Shown piece by piece: positions 51,049 through 59,698 of a stretch of 64,000 nucleotides of DNA. The translations under genes and the position numbers were made by a program. The notes beneath the pieces are model-generated. The model saw only the letters and a program-made list of their open reading frames with translations, was not told where the DNA came from and searched no databases. The stretch's first letter is position 1. Each line of letters opens with the position of its first letter. Source of the stretch: Streptomyces hygroscopicus subsp. hygroscopicus (lineage in GTDB: Bacteria; Actinomycetota; Actinomycetes; Streptomycetales; Streptomycetaceae); the NCBI RefSeq assembly GCF_030269125.1, contig NZ_BSSM01000003.1:372001-436000 (forward strand). The letters are read 5' to 3'.

Positions 51049-53808
51049 ATGGACGATGCGACTCCTCCGTCGACACTGTTCGGCCGGGACCAAGAGCTGC
51101 GGAGGATCGAGACCTTTCTCGAGGAGGCTCGGCGTCGGGGTTCTTCGCTCTTCCTGTACGGCGAGCCCGGCGTGGGCAAGACACGCCTGCTGGACGCCGC
51201 CGTCGAGCGCGCCGATGCACAGGACGTACGCGTCATCCGGGCGACCGGAGTGCAGTACATGGCGGACGTCAGCTACGCGCTGCTCGGCGAGGTGCTGCTC
51301 CCCCTGGCCTCGGGAATCACCGAGTTGGACACCGTGTTCCGGGATGCCCTGCAGGCGGCTCTCGGTATGCGGACCGGGCCGGTTCCACCACGGCTGGTGA
51401 TCCTCAACGCCTGCCTCACCCTGCTGCGCCGCCAGGCCGAGGAACGCCCGCTCCTGCTCGTGGTGGACGACCTGCCCTGGGCCGACGGCCCGAGCGCGGT
51501 CGCGCTCGGCTTCGTGGCCCGGCGGCTGACCGGCAGCAGGGTCGGTCTCATCACCGCCACGCGCAACGACGAACGCGACCACTTCGAGCGCAGCGGGTTG
51601 CCGACCCTCCAGGTCAGGCCGATCGACGAGCGCTCCTCGGACGAACTGCTGCGCGCGGCGTTCCCCCGGCTGGCACCCGGCGTGCGGCACCGTCTCGTCG
51701 CCGAGGCCCGCGGCAATCCGCTGGCGCTGCTGGAACTGCCCGCGGCCCTGGGCCCCGACCAGTTGTCCGGCGTCGCGGTGCTGCCGGACGTCCTTCCGCT
51801 CACCCGCCATGTCGAGTCGGTGTTCGCGGCGCGTGTCGCCTTGCTGCCCGCCCTGACGCAGGAAGCCCTCCTCATCCTGGCCCAGGAGGGTACCGGCGAT
51901 CTACGGGTGTTGCAGCGGGCCGCCGGCGCCGAACCCGCCCTCGAACACCTCGCACCGGCGGAGAGCGCGAAACTCATCAAGGTCGATCTCGCCTCGCGGC
52001 AGGTGGAGTTCCGTCACCCCCTCGTACGCTCGGCTGTGGTGGAGTCCGCCGGGGAAGCCGACCTGCGCCGGATCCACCGGCTGCTCGCCGGTCTGTTCAC
52101 CGATGACCCCGAGCGGCGTGCCCTGCACCTCGCCGAGGCGGCGAGCGGGGCCGACGAGTCGATCGCGAGCCCGCTGGAGCAGGCCGCCCGTCGCAAGCTC
52201 CGTCGCGGCGACGCGACCGGTGCGCTGGCGGCTCTCGTCCGCGCAGCGCGGTTCAGCACCGCCGCCGACGACCGCTGTCGGCGGCTGGCCCATGCTTCCT
52301 ACCTGGCCGCCCACCTCACCGGTGAGCTGGGCACCGCCGCTCGCCTGCTGGCCGAGATCCGCGCCGTCGGCCCTCGGTCCGGCGGCTCGCTGCACGCGGC
52401 GGCGGCCGCCGCCTACGTGCTCATCGACAGTGACGGCGACGTCGAGACGGCTCACGCCATGCTCGTCGATGCCGTCGAGAACGGCGACCACGGCTACGAG
52501 GCCGCTCGCCCCGACCTCGTCGAGGCCCTGCACGCGCTGCTGATGATGTGCTGGTTCGCCGGCCGGGAGGACTTCTGGCCGCCGCTGTACGCCGCGATCG
52601 ACCGGCTCCGGCCGCAGCCCCCGGAGCTGCTGCTCCTCATGAGCAGGGCCCTGCCCGACGCCGCCCGCACCACACCCGGGGAGCGGCGGCGTCTGACCGA
52701 ACTGATCGACCGCCGGCAGGAGTGGCGGGAGCCCCATCAGCTGGTCCGCCTCCATGCCTCGGCGATCTACCTGGACCTCTTCGGTGGCTGTCGTGCGCAG
52801 GCGTGGGGCCTCGTCGAGAACGGACGGGCGGGCGGGGCCGTGCGCAGCGCGCTGAGCGCGCTGCTGCACCTGGGGCTCGACGATTTCGCGGCCGGACGCT
52901 GGGAGGAGGCCGAACGGCTGGCCGACGAGGGCCTGGCACTCTGCGAAGGCCACGGGTACACCTTCGTGGCCTGGTTCTTCCACCTGCACAAGGCCCTGCT
53001 CGCGGCAGCCCGCGGCGACGCGGAGGTGGACCGGTGGGCCGACGAACTCACCCGTGTCACCACTGCTCGCAGGGCCCATGGCGCGGCCGGCACCGCACAC
53101 CACCCCAGAGCGCTCGCCGCCGCCGGACGCGGGGACTGGGAGAGCGTCTACCAGCACGCCTCCCGGCTCAGCCCCGCGGGCTCGCTGGCCCCCTACACCT
53201 CCCACGCCCTGTGGGTGGCCCTCGACCTCGTGGAAGCGGCCCTACGTACCGGGCGCACCGCGGAGGCGGAGGCGCACACCCGGGCGATGCGGGAGTCTGG
53301 GCTGCCGGATCTTTCACCCCGGCTCGCCCTGCTCACCCTCGCCGCCGAAGCGCTCGTGGCACCCGACGAGGAGGCACTGGCCCTGTTCGAGCGCGCCGTG
53401 TCGGCCCCCGGTGCCCAGCACTGGCCGTTCGACTACGCACGCGTGCAGTTCCTTTACGGTGAGCGTCTGCGTCGTGTCGGCGACGTGGCAGAGGCCCGCT
53501 CGCACCTCATCACCGCCCTCACCGTCTTCCAGCGGCTCCAGGCCGCCCCTTGGGCGAATCGGGCGGGCGCCGAGCTGAGGGCCGCCGGCCGCAACCGCCC
53601 GCTGCCGGTCGCCGGGGGCACGGGGACCGGCAGTCTCACGGCCCAGGAGGTGGAGATCGCCATGCTCGCCGCCGAGGGACTGACCAACAAGCAGATCGGC
53701 GAGCGGCTCTTTCTCTCGCACCGGACGGTGGGCACCCATCTCTACCGCATTTTCCCGAAGCTGGGCATCACTTCCCGTGCGGCGCTGAGGGACGCGCTGT
53801 CGCAGTAG
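51049..53808 (+). CDS. LAL-type LuxR family regulator
   Basis: This 919-residue large ATP-binding regulator of the LuxR family (MalT-like) has an N-terminal AAA/NB-ARC-type ATPase with Walker A GEPGVGKTRLL at 38-48 and Walker B LLLVVDDLPWAD. A long helical TPR-like region follows (about 370-830). The C-terminal LuxR helix-turn-helix (about 860-915) reads LTAQEVEIAMLAAEGLTNKQ and RTVGTHLYRIFPKLG. Such proteins bind a ligand and activate nearby operons. ATG 51049 follows AGAGGTAGG and is preferred over GTG 51019. The 17-nt element shared between its promoter and that of the GMC oxidoreductase suggests both are in one regulon. Confidence 0.93.
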   Translation: MDDATPPSTLFGRDQELRRIETFLEEARRRGSSLFLYGEPGVGKTRLLDAAVERADAQDVRVIRATGVQYMADVSYALLGEVLLPLASGITELDTVFRDALQAALGMRTGPVPPRLVILNACLTLLRRQAEERPLLLVVDDLPWADGPSAVALGFVARRLTGSRVGLITATRNDERDHFERSGLPTLQVRPIDERSSDELLRAAFPRLAPGVRHRLVAEARGNPLALLELPAALGPDQLSGVAVLPDVLPLTRHVESVFAARVALLPALTQEALLILAQEGTGDLRVLQRAAGAEPALEHLAPAESAKLIKVDLASRQVEFRHPLVRSAVVESAGEADLRRIHRLLAGLFTDDPERRALHLAEAASGADESIASPLEQAARRKLRRGDATGALAALVRAARFSTAADDRCRRLAHASYLAAHLTGELGTAARLLAEIRAVGPRSGGSLHAAAAAAYVLIDSDGDVETAHAMLVDAVENGDHGYEAARPDLVEALHALLMMCWFAGREDFWPPLYAAIDRLRPQPPELLLLMSRALPDAARTTPGERRRLTELIDRRQEWREPHQLVRLHASAIYLDLFGGCRAQAWGLVENGRAGGAVRSALSALLHLGLDDFAAGRWEEAERLADEGLALCEGHGYTFVAWFFHLHKALLAAARGDAEVDRWADELTRVTTARRAHGAAGTAHHPRALAAAGRGDWESVYQHASRLSPAGSLAPYTSHALWVALDLVEAALRTGRTAEAEAHTRAMRESGLPDLSPRLALLTLAAEALVAPDEEALALFERAVSAPGAQHWPFDYARVQFLYGERLRRVGDVAEARSHLITALTVFQRLQAAPWANRAGAELRAAGRNRPLPVAGGTGTGSLTAQEVEIAMLAAEGLTNKQIGERLFLSHRTVGTHLYRIFPKLGITSRAALRDALSQ

Positions 53809-53952
53809 GAGAGCGGGCGTGCCGTCGGCGGCATTGATCCTGGACGCGGAGTGACGGCGGGCTGTCGACACAGCCTGTGCACCATGCGTCCATGTCGTCT
53901 TCACCGCATGCGAGCACCCAACTGGCCACACCGACATGTCACCACTGACGCT

Positions 53953-53967
53953 CAACAAGTAATGTCA
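53953..53967 (+). promoter_or_regulatory. CAACAAGTAATG element upstream of the secreted cupin
   Basis: CAACAAGTAATGTCA fits the CAGCAAGTAA pattern seen before the XRE/MmyB genes. TAATGT (53960-53965) is a plausible -10, placing the transcript start about 60 bases before the cupin ATG. Confidence 0.45.
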
Positions 53968-54032
53968 CTTCGACCTCCGAGAGGCACTAACATGAGTCCC
54001 GCTTCCAACGACATATGTCGAAAGGTTATTCA

Positions 54033-54476
54033 ATGACCAGGAATATGGCCCGTGCCGGCCTCGCCGCGGCCGCAGTCGCGGGACTCTCGCTGGGTGCCGT
54101 GGCCGTGCCGGCCTCCGCCACGCCGGCCGGACCGGGCGTGACCGGAACCATCATCTCCAAGACCACCATCGGCTCGAAGGACTACATCCTGCGGCGCATC
54201 ACCCTGTCGCCGGGGCAGAGCACGGGCTGGCACTACCACGACGGCACGCTGATCGGCTACGTCGAACAGGGCACCCTGAGCCACTTCGACGCCTCGTGCG
54301 CCTCGGACGGCGTCTACAAGCAGGGCAGCTTCATCAAGGAGCCCGCGGGCGAGGACCACGTACACATCGGCCGCAACCTCGGCACCGTCCCGGTCGTCCT
54401 GGACGTCCTCTACGTCCTGCCCCACGGCGCGCCGCTGTCCGAGGACGCCCCCAACCCGGGCTGCGACTTCCAGTGA
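54033..54476 (+). CDS. Secreted cupin-domain protein
   Basis: This 147-residue protein has a Sec signal peptide (MTRNMARAGLAAAAVAGLSL with cleavage near ASA-TPA) and a single cupin barrel. The first cupin motif is LSPGQSTGWHYHDGTLIGYV, with the His-x-His metal ligands; the second is EPAGEDHVHIGRN, with His residues in the expected place. Two Cys (in ASCASDG and near the end, NPGCDF) may form a disulfide outside the cell. AAAGG lies at a good distance from the ATG at 54033. It may be a small metal-binding or stress-related protein; no enzymatic function can be assigned. A long hairpin follows, and the gene is convergent with the next one. Confidence 0.85.
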   Translation: MTRNMARAGLAAAAVAGLSLGAVAVPASATPAGPGVTGTIISKTTIGSKDYILRRITLSPGQSTGWHYHDGTLIGYVEQGTLSHFDASCASDGVYKQGSFIKEPAGEDHVHIGRNLGTVPVVLDVLYVLPHGAPLSEDAPNPGCDFQ

Positions 54477-54481
54477 CCGCC

Positions 54482-54523
54482 ACCGGGTCCCGTGCTTCCT
54501 CACCCCGGAGGGCGGGACCCGGT
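54482..54523. terminator. Bidirectional hairpin between convergent genes
   Basis: ACCGGGTCCCG and CGGGACCCGGT form a perfect 11-bp stem with a 20-base loop, between the cupin gene and the convergent winged-helix gene. Confidence 0.65.
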
Positions 54524-54530
54524 CTCCGGC

Positions 54531-55025
54531 TCAGACCGCGACGTACCGCACCGCATGCCCCATCTTGATCCGCCGGGCCTCACCCCTCGCGACGAGCCCC
54601 TCCAGGGTCGTCCGGACCACGGTGGTCTTGATGGCCCGGTCAGGATGCGCCTCGCTCAGCGTCACCGCGATCTCGCGGCACGAACAGGGTCCGGACCGCT
54701 CGCCGAGCTGGGCCCGGACGAGGCTGACCAGGGTCGGCACGCGGTGCCTCGGCCCGTCGGCGCCCCGTCCCGACGAGGCGCGGGCAGCCGTGTTCCCACC
54801 GGCGGAGGCAGCAGGATTCCGGAGCGGGATTCCGGTTCGCAGAGCCCGGCACATTGTCATGAGCACGGCATGCGACTGCTGCAGGGCACCGAGTCGTGCT
54901 TCGAGCTGCTTCAGCTCGGCGCGGATTCCGTCCTGTTCCTCGGCATTCCGCTCCAGATCACTCGCCAACCGGGCACTGTAGCTCGTCACCAAGTCCGTGG
55001 TGGCGGTCGCCTCGGTTCCGGGCAT
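54531..55025 (-). CDS. Coiled-coil and winged-helix protein, probable DNA-binding
   Basis: I do not recognise a named family. The 164-residue product has an N-terminal heptad-rich helix (about 15-65, RLASDLERNAEEQDGIRAEL and KQLEARLGALQQSH), a Gly/Ala/Arg-rich linker, and a C-terminal winged-helix-like unit. In the last, RVPTLVSLVRAQLGE precedes EIAVTLSEAHPDRAIKTTVV and RTTLEGLVARGEARRIKMGH, the pattern of helices followed by a wing. This suggests a small dimeric transcription factor. The ATG at 55025 follows GGAGG at a suitable distance. It is transcribed alone, opposite to the secreted cupin. Confidence 0.65.
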   Translation of the reverse strand: MPGTEATATTDLVTSYSARLASDLERNAEEQDGIRAELKQLEARLGALQQSHAVLMTMCRALRTGIPLRNPAASAGGNTAARASSGRGADGPRHRVPTLVSLVRAQLGERSGPCSCREIAVTLSEAHPDRAIKTTVVRTTLEGLVARGEARRIKMGHAVRYVAV

Positions 55026-55182
55026 TCGGCACCTCCTTGGGTCGGCTCCGAGTGCAGATCACGCTCCGACGTATCTCTCGGACTGCCGCCACGGGACACA
55101 CGTCACGGAGGTCAGTACATGAACTCAGTGTGACACCCCTTGGTGAGATGCGCAGCTGTAAGTACAGAAGAAGCTGAGCGTC

Positions 55183-55587
55183 TCATTCGATCAAGTGAGT
55201 CAACTCATCCCATGTCACCCATTCCGCTTCCTGCCCCTCGGGCACAAGGCGGTAGGTCTGAAGGAGCCACTCGGCGACCGTCTCGGCCGGCAACTCGAAG
55301 CGGGCAGTGTGGGGGGCACGCCCGACTTCCACCCACAGGAACCACCCGTCGGCCCCGTCGTTCTCCGGCCACACGGCGACATCACCCTCGCCGGCGCCGT
55401 TCGTCAGTCCGTCGGCGAGCAGTTCCCGCGAGAAGACCCACCGTACCGGATGCTCACCCTCCGAATTGAGGATCAGCGTGACGGCGTACGGGTCCCGCAC
55501 GTCGTAGGAGAACTCACACCAGATGGCCACCGGAAACCGCTTGGCGACCCAATACGTCGCGGCGGACGTGAGATGCGCTTTTCTCAT
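55183..55587 (-). CDS. SsgA-like protein (SALP) of Streptomyces
   Basis: The product of about 134 residues belongs to the SsgA/SsgB family, unique to morphologically complex actinobacteria and involved in septum placement, spore maturation and peptidoglycan localisation. Family blocks are PVAIWCEFSYDVRDPYAVTL, HPVRWVFSRELLADGLTNGA, GEGDVAVWPEN and LLQTYRLVPEGQEAEWVTWD. The ATG at 55587 gives the normal SALP length; the frame stays open to 55803, and an ATG at 55749 would add a 54-residue N-terminal extension of unclear reality. No sporulation gene is adjacent. It probably belongs to the non-essential SALPs rather than SsgB, whose position is conserved elsewhere. Confidence 0.85.
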   Translation of the reverse strand: MRKAHLTSAATYWVAKRFPVAIWCEFSYDVRDPYAVTLILNSEGEHPVRWVFSRELLADGLTNGAGEGDVAVWPENDGADGWFLWVEVGRAPHTARFELPAETVAEWLLQTYRLVPEGQEAEWVTWDELTHLIE

Positions 55588-55853
55588 TCCGTCCACCCGC
55601 TTCCCGACGACGAGTGTGAGGGGTGGTACTTCACTGTTTCCGGCTGTTTCATCTGCTCGCTTCCCGCTTCGGGGAACAGGGTCGCCCCGCACCACCTCGT
55701 TCCACCGCTTCATGATGCTGGCCGCTCCGGCTTCTTTCCCATCCGTCATCTGACGGTGATTTCCCCGGGGAAGCGGCCGCGACGCTCGCGACGACCGCCT
55801 CATGGCACCTAACTGAGACCTTTCACTTAACCCTTTGCGCGCTCACGAGACAT

Positions 55854-55870
55854 GTAAAGTAATGTATGTT
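55854..55870. promoter_or_regulatory. 17-nt element upstream of the GMC oxidoreductase
   Basis: GTAAAGTAATGTATGTT lies 55 bases before the GMC start and matches 16 of 17 bases at 50940-50956 in front of the LAL regulator. The rest of 55588-55925 has no convincing gene apart from a possible N-terminal extension of the SALP. Confidence 0.55.
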
Positions 55871-55925
55871 CCTGCCCATATAAGTCACTGAGCAGCCACG
55901 TGACGCACCTGGAGAAGGCTGGACG

Positions 55926-57458
55926 ATGCACACAGAAACTTATGATTACATCCTGGTGGGTGCCGGCACGGCTGGATGTGTACTGGCAGCCCGGCTCTCG
56001 GAGGACTCGGAGGTCCGCGTCCTCCTGATCGAGGCGGGCAGCGCCGAACCGCTCGACCTGATGGCCGTTCCACCCGCCTGGCCCGCCTTGATGGGCTCCG
56101 ACGCCGACTGGGCCGATCACAGCGTTCCACAGGGAGGCGCAGGCGGCATAGTGGTGCCCCTGCCGCGCGGGCGGGCCCTCGGCGGCAGTTCCTCCATCAA
56201 CGCCATGACGTTCCTTCGCGGGCACCGCTCCAGCTACGACGCATGGGAGAAGGCCGGCGCGACCGGCTGGACGTACGACGGGCTTCTTCCGTACTTCAAG
56301 CGCAGCGAGAACCTGACGGGCGTACCCGGCCGTGACCCCCGATACCGCGGCATGAAAGGACCGTTGCGGGTCGCTCCCGCCGCCCAGCCCCACCCGCTGT
56401 CCGAGGCATTCCTCGAGGCGGTGCGGCAAGCGGGCCACCCGGTCACGGAGGACTTCACCAGCGGTCTGGACGAGGCCTTCGGACGGGAGGACCTGACCAT
56501 CGTCGACGGTCTCCGCCTGGACGCGGCCACCGCGTATCTCCGGCCCGTCCTCGACCGCCCCAACCTGACCGTGGTGACGGACGCCCTCGCGCACCGGCTG
56601 ACCTTCGACGGCGGACGGTGCACGGGTGTCGAGTACGGGGTCGGTGAGCAGCCGCACAGCGCGCGGGCGACCCGGGAGACGGTACTCACTGCGGGCGCGC
56701 TGGGCTCCGCCCAGTTGCTGATGCTCTCCGGCATCGGCCCCGGGGACCACCTGCGCGAGGTGGGCATCGAGCCGCGGCTCCACCTCGACGGGGTGGGGGC
56801 GAACCTCCAGGACCACCCGTTCACCGGAGTCGTCTACCAGTCCTCCCGCCCGGTTCCGCCTTCGACGGGCAATCACGGTGAGGTCGCCGGGCTGATCCGC
56901 ACCGACCCGTCCCTGGACGGCCCCGACGTCCAGTTGCAGATGGTCGACGTGCCGCTGCGCGAGGACACTCTGCCCGGACCCGCGATGGACCAGGGGTACA
57001 TGCTCATGGTCGCGCTCATGCGGCCGTTCAGCCGGGGCACGGTCCGGCTGGCCGACGCGACCCCCGGCAGCGCGCTCGTCGTGGACCCGCGTTACTACAC
57101 GGATCCCCGGGACGTCGATGCCCTGGTGCACGGTCTGCGCACGGTACGGGAGATCGGCCGGACCGCGGCGCTGGCCGAGTGGCGCGGCGAGGAGGCACTG
57201 CCCGGTACGGACGTCCAGGACGACGAGGCCCTGCGCGCCTACGTCCGCCGCAACATCCGCACGTACGCCCACTACAGCGGCACCGCCCGCATGGGCACCG
57301 ACGACGGCGCCGTGGTCGATCCGCAGCTGCGCGTACGGGGCGTCGAGGGACTGCGGGTGGCCGACGCCTCCGTCATGCCGACCATCGTGTCCGCCAACAC
57401 CAACGCCACGGTGTACGCGATCGCGGAGCGAGCGGCGGAGCTGCTGCGGGCCCAGTGA
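55926..57458 (+). CDS. GMC-family FAD-dependent oxidoreductase (choline dehydrogenase-like)
   Basis: The 510-residue flavoprotein of the glucose-methanol-choline family oxidises an alcohol using FAD. It shows the FAD motif YILVGAGTAGCVLAARLSED, then IEAGSAEP. GMC signature 1 is PRGRALGGSSSINAMTFLRG and signature 2 is TAGALGSAQLLMLSGIGPGD. The catalytic pair lies near the C-terminus in YAHYSGTARMG (His) and SANTNATVYAIAE (Asn in place of the second His or Asn). GGAG precedes the ATG. The 17-nt element shared with the LAL regulator lies in its promoter, and a strong hairpin follows the gene. The substrate is unknown. Confidence 0.93.
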   Translation: MHTETYDYILVGAGTAGCVLAARLSEDSEVRVLLIEAGSAEPLDLMAVPPAWPALMGSDADWADHSVPQGGAGGIVVPLPRGRALGGSSSINAMTFLRGHRSSYDAWEKAGATGWTYDGLLPYFKRSENLTGVPGRDPRYRGMKGPLRVAPAAQPHPLSEAFLEAVRQAGHPVTEDFTSGLDEAFGREDLTIVDGLRLDAATAYLRPVLDRPNLTVVTDALAHRLTFDGGRCTGVEYGVGEQPHSARATRETVLTAGALGSAQLLMLSGIGPGDHLREVGIEPRLHLDGVGANLQDHPFTGVVYQSSRPVPPSTGNHGEVAGLIRTDPSLDGPDVQLQMVDVPLREDTLPGPAMDQGYMLMVALMRPFSRGTVRLADATPGSALVVDPRYYTDPRDVDALVHGLRTVREIGRTAALAEWRGEEALPGTDVQDDEALRAYVRRNIRTYAHYSGTARMGTDDGAVVDPQLRVRGVEGLRVADASVMPTIVSANTNATVYAIAERAAELLRAQ

Positions 57459-57472
57459 CGGGGGTGACGCCC

Positions 57473-57503
57473 TGACCGGGTCTCACTCCGGGAGACCCGG
57501 TCA
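57473..57503 (+). terminator. Strong terminator after the GMC gene
   Basis: TGACCGGGTCTC and GAGACCCGGTCA form a perfect 12-bp stem with a 7-base loop, 15 bases after the stop codon. Confidence 0.85.
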
Positions 57504-57559
57504 ACGGGTGGGTGCAACATGTCATGTCCCTGTTCCCGCCTACCACCTCACACCTATCG

Positions 57560-57583
57560 CCTGGCATAGTGATCACTACCAGG
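57560..57583. promoter_or_regulatory. Palindrome upstream of the small unknown gene
   Basis: TAGTGATCACTA (57567-57578) is a perfect 12-bp palindrome flanked by CCTGG and CCAGG. It lies about 90 bases before the start at 57668, where an operator would be expected. Confidence 0.45.
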
Positions 57584-57667
57584 TGACTCGGACATCAGAA
57601 CTGTCACTTTCCTGAAACACATGATTCTTTCTCCTCAACACACCGGTGCCCCTCGAAGGAACCACAT

Positions 57668-58033
57668 ATGCCCGAGCCCCTTGCCTTGGCCAGTCCGGCC
57701 GCCTCTCCGTCCAGTCTCCTGGCCGAGCTTGCCACCGCACTGGAACACGACGGGGTCACGGGCGAGTGGACGCCGACCGCGTTGGAGCGGAGCCTCGCGC
57801 GGCGCCTCGTCATCGGCTCGGCGGGTGATCTGCAACTGACTCCGGGGCTTCTGCGGTCGGCCCTGTGGGAGGGAAGTGTCGCGCTCGCCCACGAGAACGG
57901 AGGACGGTTCGGTTCACTTCTCGCTCTGTCCTTCAGCGTGGCCGAGTCGTCCGAGGCGGACCGCGACGACGTCCTCACCCGAGTACGGAAGGTGATGGAG
58001 CGCGTGCATTCCATGGAATGGGACACCGCCTGA
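57668..58033 (+). CDS. Small hypothetical protein
   Basis: The 121-residue product has no recognised domain. It is helical and acidic, with SSLLAELATALEHDGVTGEW, ALERSLARRLVIGSAGDLQL and a C-terminal DVLTRVRKVMERVHSMEWDT. No signal peptide or membrane segment is seen. AAGGA precedes the ATG at a good distance and third-position GC is strong, so the gene is real. It lies 67 bases before a methyltransferase on the same strand and may be its operon partner. A palindrome upstream suggests regulation. Confidence 0.7.
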   Translation: MPEPLALASPAASPSSLLAELATALEHDGVTGEWTPTALERSLARRLVIGSAGDLQLTPGLLRSALWEGSVALAHENGGRFGSLLALSFSVAESSEADRDDVLTRVRKVMERVHSMEWDTA

Positions 58034-58100
58034 TCCGTTTCCCTGAGCGATTCGTATTTCGCCGGGTCGCTGTTCTGCGAAGAGATCAGCGAGGAGAGAA

Positions 58101-58931
58101 GTGACCGACACAGCAAGCCCGCCGGCCCCTTCCGGGGAGGTGTACGGCGACCATGTCTTCTCGCACCTGCGTCCGGACGAGGCCGAGCGTCTCGAAGCGC
58201 TCGCCCAGGCCCTGGACGAGAACACGTTCCGGCGCCTTGGCCGCCTGCCTCTGCGGGCGGACTGGCACTGCCTGGAGATAGGAGCCGGACTCGGGACCAC
58301 CGCCCGCTGGCTGGCGGCCCGTTGCTCGCGCGGACGAGTCGTCGCAACGGACATCGACACCCGGCTCTTCCCCGATCCCGGCAGCAGAAACGGCTGGGAG
58401 GCGCGGGAGCACGACGTCACACGGGACGAGTTCCCCGCGGGTTCCTTCGACCTCATCCACGCCCGCTGGGTCTTCTCCCACCTGCGCAGCCGGGACGCCG
58501 ACCTCACGAGGGTCGCCCGCTGGCTCAAGCCGGGCGGCTGGCTCGTCGTCGAGGACCTGGCCCAGTTCCCGCTGGGGTCCTCTCCCAACCCCCTCTACCG
58601 CAAGGTCAGCCTCGCCATGTGCGCCGCGGTGCAGGCGCGGATCGGCACCGACTGCACATGGGCCCGTGACCTTCCCCGGGTGCTCGGAGCGGCCGGCCTC
58701 ACGGCCGTCGGGACGGAGGCGTCGGCGTCCTCGGTGGGCCCCACCCCCATGGGCCGCTTCTGGCAGCTCAGCGCCGAACAGCTGAGGTCGGACCTCCAGG
58801 AGACCTTCGGCATCACCACCACCGAACTGGAACGGTTCCTGGTGGAGGTCCGCAGCGGAGGACTCACGGACCTGTGTCTGGGCACCGTCGCGGCCTGGGG
58901 ACAGGCTCCGCCCCAGCTCGTCGCCAGGTAG
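58101..58931 (+). CDS. Class I SAM-dependent methyltransferase
   Basis: The 276-residue methyltransferase has the Rossmann motif I CLEIGAGLGTTARWLA, the acidic residue of motif II in VVATDIDTRLF, a loop with HDVTRDEFPAGSFDLIHARW (motif IV region) and LKPGGWLVVEDLAQFP (post-motif). This is the profile of small-molecule O- or C-methyltransferases. The GTG at 58101 follows GAGGAGAG. It is on the same strand as the small gene at 57668 and probably co-transcribed with it. The acceptor substrate is unknown. Confidence 0.9.
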   Translation: MTDTASPPAPSGEVYGDHVFSHLRPDEAERLEALAQALDENTFRRLGRLPLRADWHCLEIGAGLGTTARWLAARCSRGRVVATDIDTRLFPDPGSRNGWEAREHDVTRDEFPAGSFDLIHARWVFSHLRSRDADLTRVARWLKPGGWLVVEDLAQFPLGSSPNPLYRKVSLAMCAAVQARIGTDCTWARDLPRVLGAAGLTAVGTEASASSVGPTPMGRFWQLSAEQLRSDLQETFGITTTELERFLVEVRSGGLTDLCLGTVAAWGQAPPQLVAR

Positions 58932-59004
58932 GACCGTTCGCGGCCGACGCCACGGCGGGCCATTGCCTCACCGGGGAATGGACCTGGCCGGCTCGCTCCC
59001 GGGT

Positions 59005-59024
59005 GTTCCCTCGATCGAGGGAAC
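59005..59024. promoter_or_regulatory. Perfect 20-bp palindrome, orphan operator
   Basis: GTTCCCTCGA-TCGAGGGAAC is a perfect palindrome without spacer, in a region with no gene on either side for at least 70 bases. It has the form of a TetR- or MerR-type operator, but no regulator is nearby. It could also be a snap-back structure after the methyltransferase gene. Confidence 0.5.
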
Positions 59025-59192
59025 GTCTCGGTTCCCGTTCGTACACGCCTCCCCCGCGTCGGTCCGCCGCGCCCATGACCGCGTTAGCCTGCGCCTGCGC
59101 TCGCAAGCCGTGCCGAGCACATCTTGATGTGAAGTGGGAAGACATGAAGGCCAGCCACGTGCCGCGGTCTCGCGGAGAGGTCGCACGAGGTC

Positions 59193-59417
59193 ATGCCGGG
59201 CGGCGGCCTCTGGATACGCGGCCGGCGCGAACGTGCCGACGCGCCCTCGCCGTCCACGCCGGTGGACGCCCGGCACGAACTGGTGCTGTACGACAGCGGT
59301 GACACCCGTCTGCGCGAGGAATTCCGCCGGATCGCCGAGGAACTCGCGCAGACTGTCTCGGCCGAGCACGACGTGCCCATCGTGGTGCGGGGCACCGGAC
59401 GGGTGGACGAGCCCTGA
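59193..59417 (+). CDS. Small hypothetical protein
   Basis: The 74-residue product is not recognised. The last 50 residues look conserved in character: RHELVLYDSGDTRLREEFRR, then AEELAQTVSAEHDVP and VRGTGRVDEP, suggesting an amphipathic helix followed by a strand. Third-position GC is very strong. GAGG lies four bases before the ATG. It could be a real small gene or the 3' end of a longer lost one, because the N-terminal 20 residues are Arg/Pro-rich. Confidence 0.5.
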   Translation: MPGGGLWIRGRRERADAPSPSTPVDARHELVLYDSGDTRLREEFRRIAEELAQTVSAEHDVPIVVRGTGRVDEP

Positions 59418-59692
59418 CGACGGCCCCCGGCCGAATGACCGTCCGCCGTCGGCACCGGGCTGTCCGCCCACGCCTCCCGGGCACGGGAACGGACCCCTCA
59501 CCTCCGCGGGCCGGTCCCGGCTCCTCCGGACGAGTACGCCGGCCTCAGGACGTCCGTATCCACTGGACGGTGATTTCCACGGCTCCTCCCCTCGCCGGCT
59601 CATCGAGCATTCCGCTGTCTGCGGCGGGGCATGGAGGACCCGCTCGACGCGTCGGCCTGGCGCTGAACGCCGTGGTGATTCCCCACCCGCGA
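59418..59692. other. Intergenic stretch without a gene
   Basis: No continuous frame with coding character is seen. A short minus-strand piece reading VEITVQWIRTS before a stop (about 59550-59585) may be a remnant. The palindrome-rich control region of the next gene follows. Confidence 0.4.
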
Positions 59693-59698
59693 TGACAG

